Shown: positions 1 to 9,884, counted from the first letter of the stretch. The stretch: DNA of 22,190 bases from Paramacrobiotus richtersi (GCA_034698045.1 JAQGAU010000983.1:1-22190), one strand, 5' to 3'. Program-made: numbers and translations. Notes: generated from the sequence alone by a model not told the origin.

Positions 1-208
1 GAACCACACAAGAGCAGACAGACACACCACACACACAGACACACCACTCTAGGCGGGAGCGCATACGCTCCTCACACTACTCTTTATTGGGAAAGTGACG
101 TGACACAGCCAGCGTTAAGAACGACTCGTGCAGTTAAGCTCGTAATCAAAGACCTGAAACCGAAATTGCCGGTAAGGTCACAACACACTTCGGAAGTTTC
201 CATCGGAA
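1..208. other. CA-rich lead-in with small hairpin
   Basis: Positions 1-48 are a CA/GA-rich simple stretch. Positions 56-71 form a perfect 6-bp stem (GGAGCG / CGCTCC) around a 4-nt loop. The stretch ends just before the start codon of the 7TM receptor relic and could be its promoter or 5' UTR. No TATA box is obvious. Nothing else was recognised. Confidence 0.4.
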
Positions 209-1502
209 ATGGCTGACAGTACGTTAAATCCAAGCATTAATGATGACCGATACCAGTTGGCACTTGGTTGTGTGCACGCAGTATATCGCCTGGGAGCATT
301 CGGGTGCAATCTGCTCGCTCTCGTTGTTTTCTAGTCGGACAAACGCGTGATCACCTCCTTCCACATTTACCTCATCGAACACCTACTCTCCCGCACGTGG
401 ATTCTGTGCATGTGGATCGTTTCCAACTTTTGTACGTTTGCCACGGAATCCACTGAGATCCGCGATCCTTCATGGTTTCATTTTCACATCCTGGCCGACT
501 GGGTCGTCGGTCCGATATCCGCAACGGGTCATGTCATCTTCGCAGCAAGTCGCGTGTGGGCCGTCACATCTCCCGTGTCCTACCGTGGTCGCCATACGGT
601 GCGGCTGGCTGTGACCGTTTTGTGTACTCGTTAATGTTGTTCGCTGTGCCACACGCCTAACCGCACTATGTACATTGCGAGTGTCATGGAACCGCAGACG
701 GTCAGCCGAAACAGTTCCGTGGCATTTGCTTTGAATGGAATTTCCTGTCGCATTCCCATTCAGGCGTTTCCGGCAGTTATTCTATGTCATAAAGTACTTG
801 TCAACGGCTTACGCCGTGACTATTTTTGACGCAGTGCCCTATATTCTTATCGTGCGAAAGAGAGAAAGCGACAGGGAAAACTGTCAATCTTCCTGGTAAA
901 ACAGCACGAAGACAGGTTAGAAACTTAGCGGTCTCATCAGCTGTTCGGTAACAACAACAGTTCGGTAACACTTACATCAGCATCGTGATCGTTATCAACC
1001 GTGCTGAGATCGACCGGCAAGAGGAGACAGCATTAATCTGAGGAGACAGCATTAATCTTAAAAAGCTGATTGTACCTGGTACTATCCAGTCTTTATTAGC
1101 TTTATTCAGAACAATCACGTAGCTAAAGTTGAAGGCGATAACAGCAAGATTTTTAAACAAACATGTAGTACGGATAGTTTTTCAATAGTGGTGGACTGCA
1201 GTGGCAATTCTTTCAGTGTTGGCCACGGCATCACGGGCCGACATCCCCCTCGAGCCAGCAGTACTACCGGCGAGCAGACGTACGGCGCATCGCCAGAAGG
1301 TCACCAGAACATAGGCCAGATAGCCATATCGAATGTACTCGTACATGTCAAAATGATGTATCATTGCTTTAACAATTACATTAGCTCTGTTAGCGAGGTA
1401 AAGGCCACCGGTGCTGTAAAATTCCTGGATTGTTTATTTGCAACGCAATTGGCCATTAACCGGGCGCTCTATACCCTTTTTACGCTTGCTTTCTGTAATT
1501 AA
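209..1502 (+). pseudogene. Rhodopsin-type 7TM receptor (GPCR) pseudogene
   Basis: An ATG at 209 opens a frame reading MADSTLNPSINDD, then a TM1-like segment (GCNLLALVVF). A TAG stop at 332-334 sits where an aromatic or Trp residue would normally precede the first loop (SDKRV). The same frame then continues unbroken to a TAA at 632-634 through TM2 (FHIYLIEHLLSRTWILCMWI) and TM3, ending in SRVWAVTSPVSYRGRHT, which matches the DRY-type end of TM3 plus loop 2. A second frame at about 737-886 is TM5-like (QLFYVIKYLSTAYAV, then basic RKRE). A third frame at about 1437-1502 ends with CLFATQLAINRALYTLFTL, which resembles TM7 with a degenerate NPxxY (NRALY). The order and spacing fit one receptor gene of about 1.3 kb that has lost its frame. 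TM1-3 are secure; the TM5 and TM7 pieces are tentative, and introns between pieces cannot be excluded. A functional gene read through the TAG is unlikely because the frame breaks again after TM3. Confidence 0.72.
1021..1058. repeat. Perfect 19-bp tandem duplication
   Basis: GAGGAGACAGCATTAATCT occurs at 1021-1039 and again, identical, at 1040-1058. It lies between the TM5-like and TM7-like pieces of the receptor relic. A perfect, non-modular 19-bp duplication suggests a recent replication or repair event in sequence that is not under coding constraint. Confidence 0.9.
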
Positions 1503-1787
1503 TATCATCGTATATACCGATAACATGAACGAAAGTAAAGGAAATTCCGAGATTCCTGGGCGGACTGCGCCATTGAGGCGTAAAAAATCCGCAATCTTGT
1601 TCTTCGGGGAAATATTTTAACGGAAAAGGACATTATTGCCGGTTACATACGTATGTCCATGGCATACTTCACTGTGAAACAATTTTGGCGACTGTTCCTT
1701 CGCGGGCTAACTGGGACTTTTTTATATGATTTTTGGAATTGTTATTGTGTAAACCTTGTTTCTGGGCGACTGCCATAAAAAAAAAGA

Positions 1788-1793
1788 AATAAA
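1788..1793 (+). terminator. Candidate polyadenylation signal
   Basis: AATAAA directly follows a run of nine A residues, about 290 bp past the TM7-like segment of the receptor relic. It could be that gene's old 3' processing signal or simply AT-rich sequence. Confidence 0.3.
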
Positions 1794-1799
1794 CAATAA

Positions 1800-3065
1800 T
1801 TGTGACACCGGTACCCGCACTGCCGGAAAATCCGTCTGCTTGTGAGTCCGAAATGTCTTTGATTTAGCGGCTGTACAATTTTACAGAATAATGCCGTGGA
1901 TTGACCGCAACATTGTACTTACAAGGACACATTTTTGGCTCTGGGTTTGGAATCAATACGCAATCCCATATGCAACCGATAATTATAATGTACGAAAATT
2001 GATGAGTATTGGGTAATTTGGTACCAACCCTGAACGGTGGTAGGCAAGTAAACCCTGTGGTAATCGTTGTAGCGTTCTTTTCAGTAACAGAAACGTTAAA
2101 ACAAACATCACTTTATGATAAACTGAAAGTTGTGTATTCTAATCTATTCTCGTGTTACTACTAAACAGAGCACATCACATGGGCAGATGGCTAAAAATGT
2201 CCAACAATGTGGATTACGCACTTACGAATTTAAAAACCAACCAAAATCAGTACACCTAGTTTTAAACATTTCACCAAAAGTAGTGTAACGTTGTACGTCA
2301 CGGCGACTATTTCAAGAAGCTTTTTCCAGTGTGAAATTTATTTATTTATTTACTGATTTTATTGGTAAACCCAGATGCCGTAGTATATCTACATATAAAA
2401 ATACAATTAAATATAAAAATTTGTTCCAATCCGCCAGACATGGAACAGTGCTTGTAATCAAATAGGCATTACCATGCGTAATTTCTACACTTAAACGTTG
2501 AAACAAAAAACATTTATTTATTTATTTCATTACATGGCAGGATCTTCCTAACCAGCGGATAAAATTCTTAGAACAATTATGTGGCACACTACTGATTAAT
2601 TTAGCAAATTAAATGACTGAGTGCACCCTAGTTCATGTCGATCATCTCATTTTTTATACAATAGTAGTTGCTGGTTAACGCACTGAATTACTACTGACAC
2701 GAACAAAGCGGCGACATCGGAAATTCATCAATCGCTTTTCCACATGCCGGTCATAGTCACAAAAGCGGATATGTGCACCAAGATTTTTCTGCAACCATCT
2801 CGTGCCCGCGGCTTGCCGTAGAACCGTTGTTATAATTATTCTTCTTTTCAACACCCGCAAAGCAGTGATATTCTTCTTTTGTTGAACTGCATCACTCACA
2901 TCGTTGATTCTTGTTTCATCATGCAACAGAAAGTGTACAACTCGTATATGTGTAGCTGACCGGGACATCTTTCAAGAACGTTGATTAGTGGTCATGTTGT
3001 TGCTGTGATCCAGCTGTTTAGTTGTTGCCATCCAAGATACAGTTCAGCTGTTTCCCCGATGAAAA
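1800..3065. other. Intergenic, AT-rich, no gene recognised
   Basis: Two short TTTA/ATTT-type simple repeats lie near 2336-2357 and 2511-2530. A 97-codon minus-strand open frame (2675-2968) is Arg-rich and matches nothing I know. No other coding pattern, RNA gene or transposon end was recognised. Confidence 0.4.
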
Positions 3066-3539
3066 ATGTTAAGGATAACTTGTCCAGTGCTGTTAATCCT
3101 CCATCTGCTTTCCTTAACCATTGGCCAAAATTTTAACTTTCAACCAATGGGACTATTTCGGTGGGTGACACCGATCCCCAACAGCGGACCGAATGTCCTT
3201 CCCACCGCCTCCCCAGCCTTGTCATTTCTCCAGTTGATCGGACGACCCCAAGTGGACAATTCACTGCCTCCTGGAGTGGACGCCGCCTCCGTTGCGGCAC
3301 ACGAAGCTGCCATCCTTTCCTTCATCGGCTCATGCAAACGGCAAACTACACTAGCCGGCCTCCGGTGTCCGTGTTCAGGGTATGGCGCTCGTTGCGCCGA
3401 TCCGCTCTCTGTTTGCAATCTCGAGAATAAATGCGTATGCGATGGAAGGCTAGGTTTCGTGGATCGCGCTGGTACTAAGTGTGTGCCTTACACTACAACG
3501 ACAGTCAGGTACAGTGCCGGCAGTGGGTGGCGGTATTAG
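3066..3539 (+). CDS. Secreted Cys-rich (EB/EGF-like) protein, first exon or short isoform
   Basis: The ATG at 3066 starts a classical signal peptide (LRITCPVLLILHLLSLTIG, cut near Gly20-Gln21), so the product is probably secreted. A Pro-rich stretch follows (residues 22-85). A compact C-terminal Cys cluster, about residues 108-138, reads CKRQ..RCPC..RCADPLSVC..KCVCDG..KCV, which resembles EB or EGF-like modules in invertebrate extracellular proteins. Read through, the ORF is 157 aa and ends in SAGSGWRY, with AATAAA 98 nt later. A good donor (CAG|GTACAG, exon end 3508) lies just after YTTTTV. Joined to an acceptor at 4427/4428 it continues in frame into a Thr-rich exon. Both endings are plausible: an unspliced short form or a longer form with a mucin-like tail. 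The family name is uncertain; that this is a real secreted protein is fairly secure. Confidence 0.7.
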   Translation: MLRITCPVLLILHLLSLTIGQNFNFQPMGLFRWVTPIPNSGPNVLPTASPALSFLQLIGRPQVDNSLPPGVDAASVAAHEAAILSFIGSCKRQTTLAGLRCPCSGYGARCADPLSVCNLENKCVCDGRLGFVDRAGTKCVPYTTTTVRYSAGSGWRY

Positions 3540-3636
3540 CATCTGTTCTTGGCAGACTTCCTATTTTCATTTTTCTTTAGGCTCTGAAGTATAAGGCATG
3601 AGTAACACGCCTTTCAAAGGCTTATGGTTGGTACGA

Positions 3637-3642
3637 AATAAA
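3637..3642 (+). terminator. Polyadenylation signal for the short form
   Basis: AATAAA lies 98 nt after the TAG at 3537-3539 and is followed within 50 nt by a GT-rich stretch (CTGGTGGCGT), as expected near a cleavage site. It supports a short transcript ending in the intron of the longer model. Confidence 0.45.
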
Positions 3643-4311
3643 AAACAGCTCCAGTTCTTACTCTGATTTCCTGCAGTTCGCTGGTGGCGTAACAATTCCT
3701 AAGCAGATCAATTGTTTTAATTAACAGTAAAACAAAAACGGCTAACAATCATCAACAAAATTTCTACTCATTCATACTACTGTATCTGTACCATGTTGAT
3801 GATATAATAACCAGCATAATGCACTGTATTTACGAAAATACAGCATGCAAGACATACGAACATTTATATGCAGTCAAACAGTATAATTGGGCAAAATAGC
3901 AATAAGATATGATATATGTGTACTGTAATACATATAGCAAGACTGTGGCAAGACAGCAGGCTAACTGTACAACAATTCTACCAAATAAGTACCATAGCGG
4001 TAAGGTTAATTCACTGATAATTAATATAATAAAGGAAAAGCAGATACTCGTACACGTATTTCAAATGCTAATACTGAAGTAGTAGGATAAAAAAAATATT
4101 ATCAAGTCAGTAATTATGATTTACGAGCGGGCACAAATTTCGTCAATGGTGAATATCGCTGTAATTATTTAAAATATAATATTAATATTATACTGCTATG
4201 ATTGCGTTGATTTACTTGTCGCTTTCACTAAGCAGCTTAGCACAGCGCAGTTGCGAAAGGTAAAAGTTCGTCAAATCGAAACACTTGCGGAAAAATCCAG
4301 TCTGAGAAATT

Positions 4312-4347
4312 ATTGTATTGTTTCCAAACAAATTGAAACAATACAAT
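4312..4347. repeat. Perfect 13-bp inverted repeat inside the predicted intron
   Basis: ATTGTATTGTTTC (4312-4324) and its exact reverse complement GAAACAATACAAT (4335-4347) flank a 10-nt loop. The hairpin lies 80 nt before the acceptor of the Thr-rich exon, so in RNA it could influence use of that exon. That role is inference. Confidence 0.85.
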
Positions 4348-4427
4348 CTTTCAAATAAGTTTTCAGGGGAAAGACGTAGCCAAAGCTGCTTCAGCTGATG
4401 TGCAAGATGGTGTTTTTGTTGTTGCAG

Positions 4428-4528
4428 CACAACCACGACAACTCGCACTAGTACAACAACAACCAAACCGACGACTACGACATCTACAACTACCAGCACG
4501 ACGACCGACCCGACAATAGTGTACACTA
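4428..4528 (+). CDS. Thr-rich (mucin-like) candidate second exon of the 3066 gene
   Basis: Acceptor TTTGTTGTTGCAG ends at 4427. The exon reads TTTTTRTSTTTTKPTTTT and then further Thr/Ser up to DPTIVYT, and ends at a donor (ACTA|GTAAGC) at 4528/4529. Joined to exon 1 ending at 3508 the phase fits (AG|C), and YTTTTV runs straight into poly-Thr, which is strong support for splicing. Poly-Thr/Ser segments of this kind are usually O-glycosylated in secreted or surface proteins. The next exon is unclear: an acceptor near 4592 (CATTTCCCAG) would give a 64-nt intron and a short tail (NNGGIRKN..), while reading on without splicing keeps the frame open to 4782. Confidence 0.55.
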
Positions 4529-4938
4529 GTAAGCAACCCGTTCTTTTGCAGATGGTATACGTGGTCAGGTTGATCTGGCAAAACATTTCCCAGACAACGG
4601 TGGTATCAGAAAGAATATTCATTCATTGTTTCAATATGTGCATGTATAACTCAGTTTCCGCTGCCAAACCACTACCAAAGAGAAAACAACATCTGCGTTA
4701 CACGTTGGACATCAGAAATACATCCTCCATCTCTTTAGAAGAATCTACAGTTTCCAAAACACAAATTCCATTCCCACGCTGAATTTCTATGCAAATACGC
4801 TGGCGAAGAAACTACACAGAGCTAGGGTTTCCATTACTTTCTTGAATTTGGCGTCCTACATCCTTCAGAAATGCTTTCGCCTGCATGCCCAACTTCCCAT
4901 AGTTTCCAAAGCAACTGGCTGAACGATCTATTGGTCTG
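4529..4938. other. Gap: end of Thr-rich gene and LINE 3' flank
   Basis: The frame of the Thr-rich exon stays open to 4782 but its sequence stops looking like a secreted protein after about 4550. The rest probably contains the 3' UTR of that gene on the plus strand and the 3' UTR of the LINE on the minus strand. I cannot place the junction between them. Confidence 0.3.
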
Positions 4939-6958
4939 CTAAGGCGCTATACCGAGGTTCCTTTTTCGTTCCCGTTGATCAGCGGCCGCACCACACATCG
5001 AAGTGGTCCGGGCAATGAACGAAATTGCGAACGTGTCGGCAACCGTCACATCCCACACGAGAGGCATGCCGGATTTCCAGAGCATCAATGCCATGCCGCC
5101 CGGACCCTTACCATCGCCTCGATCCAAACCTGGAGGTTCCCGCACTGCGGGGACATTTGCCGAAACGAGGGCGCGCCGGACTACGTCATTCAAGGCCGAG
5201 TGTTTCGGATGGCGACCTTTGCTGCGTTTACAGCTCAAACCATGGTGACCGAAGACGTCGACAAGGGCTTTGCATTGACACCTATGCTCTTTGCAAATCT
5301 CAGCACCGTAGGGCAACCGCGATTCTAAGGTGAGAATCTGCAAGGAGGTTCCCGAAGGTGGAGACGGGCAACGCCGATAACCAGGCCCGGGACTCCGATG
5401 AGGATATCGCCAACAGACGTGAAGAGGTAAAGACGTCGGCGGTCCCTATCATGGATGCCAAGGTACTGGTATACTGCGCATGTGTCCACACCGACCGGAA
5501 TCTCCGACATTCGAGCGGAGGAAGCTCCAAACCGGTCCGATTGGCCCATTCTTCTACAACGTCCGCAGTTAATGAAGCGGCAGACAGTCCGGAAATAACA
5601 CACTGAATAAACTCTGATGGTGCGTCTAACGAAGCAATGTATGTAACCCCAATCCATCAAATTTCAAGGGCAGGGTAGCTTGCAGTCATACACTCGCGGT
5701 CATCTTTACGTTAGTGATACGCTCTGCTTTGAGACGGATCATTTGATCAAATTAGTCAAGCTCGGGATGATGTTTCCAACATTCTGCTGTCCTGAGGAGA
5801 TACAGGAGTTTCGGGATCGCAAGACAGTTTTTAAGCAGAAACAGATCCTGGTGTGAAGGAAAGATATCGAGCCGACTGAGCAGAACCTCCAAGGCAAGCA
5901 GCTTCTCCTTGAAGGAACGAACAATTCCGCATGGCAGTAACGGCGATCCTAGGAAGTCTAGACGATCAGGAAATACTATCTGGACATCCGGGTATTCGTC
6001 CAAGAAAGAGCCAAGAGTATCCATGCGCTCTGCTTCGGATCCTCCGAATACATAGATTTCGCACTTGCTCATGTTGAGCTCCAGACCAACACCATCAGCG
6101 CCGGTTTGAAGCTGTTCGAACAGTTCCATTACTTGCTCCAAATCTCCCTCAGAAGCTGCGTCATCAGGATACCAAAGGCACAAATCAGACTGCAATTCAT
6201 GGGACAATGTGTCCAAGAGAAGTCAAAACACCAGTAGACCGAGGGGATCTCCTTGCTGGACGCCGGCAGCTGAGGACATCGTGGTGTCGTCCCCACAAAA
6301 TAAGGTGCTGGCCGCTCCGTAAGCCGAATGGATGAAGCGGTAATATTCTGGAATGCAATCGTACACAGCGTCCAGAAGACGATATCTACGGACTGTATTG
6401 ACGGCGTTCCGGAAGTCGATCTTCAAGAATAACTTCACACTAGGCAACACCTTGAGTACAAAGGTTCGTGCTGCGTGGAATACTTTCTCAAATCCGTAAC
6501 GCGTGCCAAAACCGAACTGGACCGGGCATCTCAAACATCTCGCCAAACCGAGCACGCAAGCGATGACACAGGATGCGTGCGATAAGCCGGCGTAGCCAGC
6601 ATCCAACTGCGATAGGGCGAATTCTCCCTCCAAGCTTGTTGAAGGGCATAATGGTTGCGCCTAAGAAAAGTTTGTTGGCCTCCGGAGGTAACTGGTTTTG
6701 AGGGACGTGGTTGGCGAACCCAGTCAGAGAAATGAGGAGTTTATTCCTTAATTGTCCTTCTGAGTACAACAACAGATCCTTCAGGTGCGCTGCTCTCAGA
6801 CCATCAGGACCTGGGGATGAGTTAGTTGGGAACGATTTCAGCGCTGACAATAGCTCATCCGATGTCAGGACGTCAGGACAAACTGGGATCTGTTCTCGAC
6901 GAGTGAAACTTTCGTCTGCGGGAGCATCTGGGTGCTTTTCTTTCCAGAAAGAATATTA
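4939..6958 (-). mobile_element. Decayed, 5'-truncated LINE (non-LTR retrotransposon)
   Basis: Read on the minus strand from about 6958 to 4939. The reverse transcriptase begins at FWKEKHPDAP and passes SSPGPDGLRAAHLKDLL, IRPIAVGCWLRRLIARI, motif A (LKIDFRNAVNTVRR), motif B (GVQQGDPLG) and motif C (WYPDDA), then LELNMSKCE. Downstream (5530-4939) are AWLSALPVSTFGNLL, a Cys/His cluster (HRCQC..HHGLSC) and a block ending PLVWDVTV. In related elements this block reads KRPDG followed by WDVTV, like the PD-(D/E)XK-type endonuclease of R2/R4-like LINEs; here it reads KGPGG, so the key Asp is gone. At least two in-frame stops (near 6223, within the LLF-LLLD stretch, and near 5749, after PELD) and frame changes near 6525 and 5320-5340 show it is dead. 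The 5' end is lost abruptly near 6958. Exact clade is uncertain. Confidence 0.85.
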
Positions 6959-7189
6959 GTTCATGGATTAGTTAGTCAACGTCGCAATTCTTAAAAACAA
7001 AAGCTAACAATTTTGTTTTCGTGAAAGTACGTATAGGACGTTAGCCAAGTCTAAGCGGACTAATACTGATGTAATAGTTGTGCAAGCGCCAGTCGTAAAA
7101 GAATTGACAAAACGAGGTTTAGTCACTGAGACTTTTGACAACGTGGATTGTAGTGATAAAAATGTTCGGCTGAGTCTCGGTTCAAGGAA

Positions 7190-7650
7190 ATGAAATGGTT
7201 TCTAGTCTTTAAACCTCAGAAGTCAGAGGACCCCTGCCCACTTATACCGGCCATCATCATCTCTGCCTCTAAACCGATAGAGTTTCGGAATATGGGATAT
7301 CCTGCCACAACTAATGTCGAACTGGAATGCGATGTAGAAGAGTTTAAACCACCGCCTGGTAAAAAACTAAAGGTAAAACACTCATGTTTTTCTCAGGTAA
7401 GAACCGATAAGTTCACAATATGCATTGATCTGCGTTCTAGGTCGACTTTCTGGAGTTCAAATTAGATTCGGTATGTGCACTCTAATCACAGAGAAATCTC
7501 CTAAAGATAATCTTGTACAAACTTCAGACAGCGACGAGCGGCGACTGTCAGTATCCGCACATTGCCTTGAATGGGCCCCATTATGAAGCATATTGTACCG
7601 GGGGACGTCCTCCTCCCCCGACTGTCATCTTTGACACGGACGTCGCAGTG
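7190..7650 (+). CDS. Three-exon fragment encoding most of a CUB domain
   Basis: Three exons join in phase 0: (7190 or 7220)-7372, 7441-7470 and 7528-7650, with introns of 68 and 57 nt, the usual size in this window. The joined peptide has DPCPLIPAIIISASKP, MGYPATTNVELECDVEEF, then LKVDFLEFKLDS, then GDCQYPHIALNG, HYEAYCTGG and TVIFDTDVAV. This is the CUB pattern: C, I-x-S, YP, C, a hydrophobic L-x-F strand, C-x-Y-x-x-I, Y-C-G. CUB domains are extracellular binding or oligomerisation modules. The start is uncertain: ATG 7190 is available, but a good acceptor (TTTAAACCTCAG) ends at 7219. An open frame without ATG at about 7006-7195 (PVVKELTKRGLVTETF..) could be an upstream exon. The last CUB strand is missing; after donor 7650 only a short VHK-stop exon (7744) was found. 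It may be a partial or broken gene beside the LINE. Confidence 0.5.
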
Positions 7651-8301
7651 GTAAGCACTCACGAGTTACAATGCCGAAGTCTTTGACATCTAAACTTTTA
7701 CGAGCACTATTTCAAATTCTGGAAGGTGAAACTATTTATTCAGGTTCATAAATAATTAGAGGTTGATATTCTTTTGTTAGTTCAAACGGGTTAATATGTC
7801 GCGCGAAGCCAAGAATTTATTAAAATGCAAGGCCATCGGAAAACCTTTTACCTCATCCAAACACGATGAACATGCCTATTTTTGGCTTAAAATAAGTATC
7901 ATAAGAAACTAAGTTTCTTAAACCCTTTTCAACCTTTTAAGCCGTTCAACCTTTTGTTTCGACCTTTAAACCTTTAAAACGTTACGAAGAAGCATCCGTT
8001 TAAACCGTCAAATTTTTAGAAAACAGCTGTCGTGCAGTTAGGCCTTAGTTCATACACGTGGCCATTTGTAGTGACAACCTGGTGTCTCTACCTAATTGTA
8101 AGCCAGGAGAAATACAGATACATATTCGGTAAGCTGCAGGAAACAAATTTTAATAAAGTTTACAGACATACCGATATTTGTCGATAATAACATTGACCGG
8201 TGGATTTATTTCTGTGCGTACTTCCTCAGGGTTTGGGTTTCGATGTGTTTAGTATCAATGGTCCCTACAAATTTAACATACGCTTTTCTGTTGTCGACTA
8301 A
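7651..8301. other. Intergenic, no gene recognised
   Basis: AT-rich with a degenerate repeat of the unit CCTTTTAAGC/CCTTTAAAC around 7915-7985. No coding pattern was recognised. It could hold the 3' end of the CUB fragment gene. Confidence 0.35.
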
Positions 8302-8721
8302 ATGGAGCAGAGCGGCTGTGCAGCAGCACACTGTGGATTTCGTGCCAAGACTGGAATAGTAATTTTTCTTGTTATGTGTTTGACTTTCCTGGCTACGATT
8401 TCCCAGATATTTGGCAATTATTGCTGTACATGCGTTAATGCTCTATATGCGTTTTTTCGGTTTCTGTCACAGCCAAGCAAATTAAATGCGACGTATGTGC
8501 TGCAGAAAGTGTGCCAAACAGTGCAAAAATATATTAACAAAAGCAGACTTTTTCGGTTGCGGAAATATTTACGAAAGACGCTCGTGTTTCCTTGGCGTGC
8601 AAGTGCAATTGACCGTCTGTGGTTGGAGAGGATTTCCGCGCTGAGAAGTCGAGCGACGAAGGTTCTGCGAGCAAAAAAGTGCCACAACTGTATAGCAACC
8701 AAATACTCGTATATACAGTAA
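8302..8721 (+). CDS. Hypothetical 139-aa protein with one membrane segment
   Basis: An uninterrupted ATG-started frame. Residues 1-16 are Cys/Ala-rich, residues 17-40 form a hydrophobic helix (GIVIFLVMCLTFLATISQIFG), and the remainder is strongly basic (RLFRLRKYLRKTL, RSRATKVLRAKK) with several aromatic residues. I do not recognise it. The helix followed by a basic stretch would fit a small membrane protein with a cytoplasmic tail, but in this intron-rich region an intronless 420-nt frame may also be chance. No splice sites or neighbours support it. Confidence 0.27.
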   Translation: MEQSGCAAAHCGFRAKTGIVIFLVMCLTFLATISQIFGNYCCTCVNALYAFFRFLSQPSKLNATYVLQKVCQTVQKYINKSRLFRLRKYLRKTLVFPWRASAIDRLWLERISALRSRATKVLRAKKCHNCIATKYSYIQ

Positions 8722-9315
8722 TGACAAGGAGAGCAACTATGTGAAAATGACAAGCGGAATCTAACTCTGAGACGGGAAACCTTTAGTTACATTTTACTAA
8801 TATATACAAGGTAACGGTAGACACCGCTTGTAAATGTAATCAAACTTTTTGCAAGGATTTATTACTTTTCGCAGATTCTGAGCCAATGTAAAATACAGTG
8901 CACTATATATTCACTCGACAGTAGCCCGGAAACAGTGTAGGCACAATTCAAATTCCAAAAATCAAATGAAACGTTTATCTCAGTTAGCACGCGAAGGAGC
9001 AGCAGCCAAAATTAAAGTTTACTATTTGAATATAGTATTGTTGAAAAGAACATTACATTGGGCAATATGCGCTGTTATAGACCATATAACATTTTATGAT
9101 TCCCTTGTATAATGAAGCGACAGCTATACAGTTTTTGAAGGATCGTTTTTATTTATCGGTTCCACGAAAAATTTGGTGTAACATGTTATTCATTTACTCT
9201 GGCACAGAACAAATCTTATATCGTTGGAAATTTCAGTTGTAGTTTGTGAATAATTTTCGCCGACTTGACATCTTCGTTTTTCACCTCTTCTTCGGTTATT
9301 ATCAACAATTTACAG
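8722..9315. other. Intergenic, no gene recognised
   Basis: AT-rich sequence without a coding pattern. Its last 75 nt end in a pyrimidine-rich tract and the acceptor of the orphan exon at 9316, so part of it is probably intron. Confidence 0.3.
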
Positions 9316-9578
9316 GATATCAAGCTGAAGCCGGAAAAAAATATGCCATTGCTACAAAAAACCGTCGGCGAAAAACGACAGTCTGCCAATTACAGCATTC
9401 AGCTGAAGACGTAAGTAACACAGGTATGCAGTATTTGCCCATACACACAACGGACTGATGTTGAGCTGTTAGCCCAAACCGCGAATGTATCCCTGCACGA
9501 CTGTTTGCATGCACAATACCGGGTGGCGGGGCATACCGCTTCTTATACTGAACCTTTTTTCATGACTTTGCTGGCCAG
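9316..9578 (+). CDS. Two orphan exons of an unrecognised gene
   Basis: Exon a (9316-9410) has a strong acceptor (CAACAATTTACAG) and donor (GAC|GTAAGT). Exon b (9473-9578) has acceptor GAGCTGTTAG and donor CCAG|GTAAGC; the 62-nt gap is a typical intron here. Exon a in phase 0 reads DIKLKPEKNMPLLQKTVG then EKRQSANYSIQLK, which looks like real protein, and splicing in phase leads to PNRECIPARLFACTIPGGG and a stop at 9549-9551. However, exon a is also open in one other phase (YQAEAGKKYAIATK..), which continues into a different reading of exon b, so the frame is not certain. A third acceptor (CTGGTTTTTTGACAG, ending 9658) suggests a further exon. No homology recognised. Confidence 0.35.
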
Positions 9579-9884
9579 GTAAGCCGAGTGCGAAAGCCGA
9601 AACTGTTACTAACAAGGGTTGCGCTGGAACCAAGCAAACGACCTGGTTTTTTGACAGAAGTTGTGAATCTGATCTACCCAGAGGACTCGTGTGTTTGAGC
9701 ACTTGATCACGTGAGAGTTGGCGTCTCCCAGTCTATGAGCACTTAGGTAAATTCACGATCGACCATTGAACAGGAACTCAGAACTGTTGTTTGTTACATT
9801 TAGCAAGTGATCCAGGCTTGGGTGGTATAGTGCGAAACAGCCAAACCGCGGGCTGGCAGACGTTCCGTAATTAGATATAAATTG

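Noticed and set aside
2675-2968. 97-codon minus-strand frame, Arg-rich
   Set aside because: No domain, signal peptide or neighbour supports it; it could be chance in stop-poor sequence. Not strong enough to list as a gene.
4212-4622. Minus-strand frame with a long Val run
   Set aside because: Reverse complement of the Thr-rich exon at 4428-4528; the Val run is an artefact of ACN codons.
5300-5660. Several open frames on both strands between the RT and tail parts of the LINE
   Set aside because: They are fragments or shadows of the decayed LINE; only the minus-strand pieces AWLSALPVSTFGNLL and the Cys/His block match the family.
7015-7045. GTACGT as a donor for a larger exon before the CUB fragment
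   Set aside because: No upstream exon with protein-like sequence in a matching phase was found within the LINE boundary.
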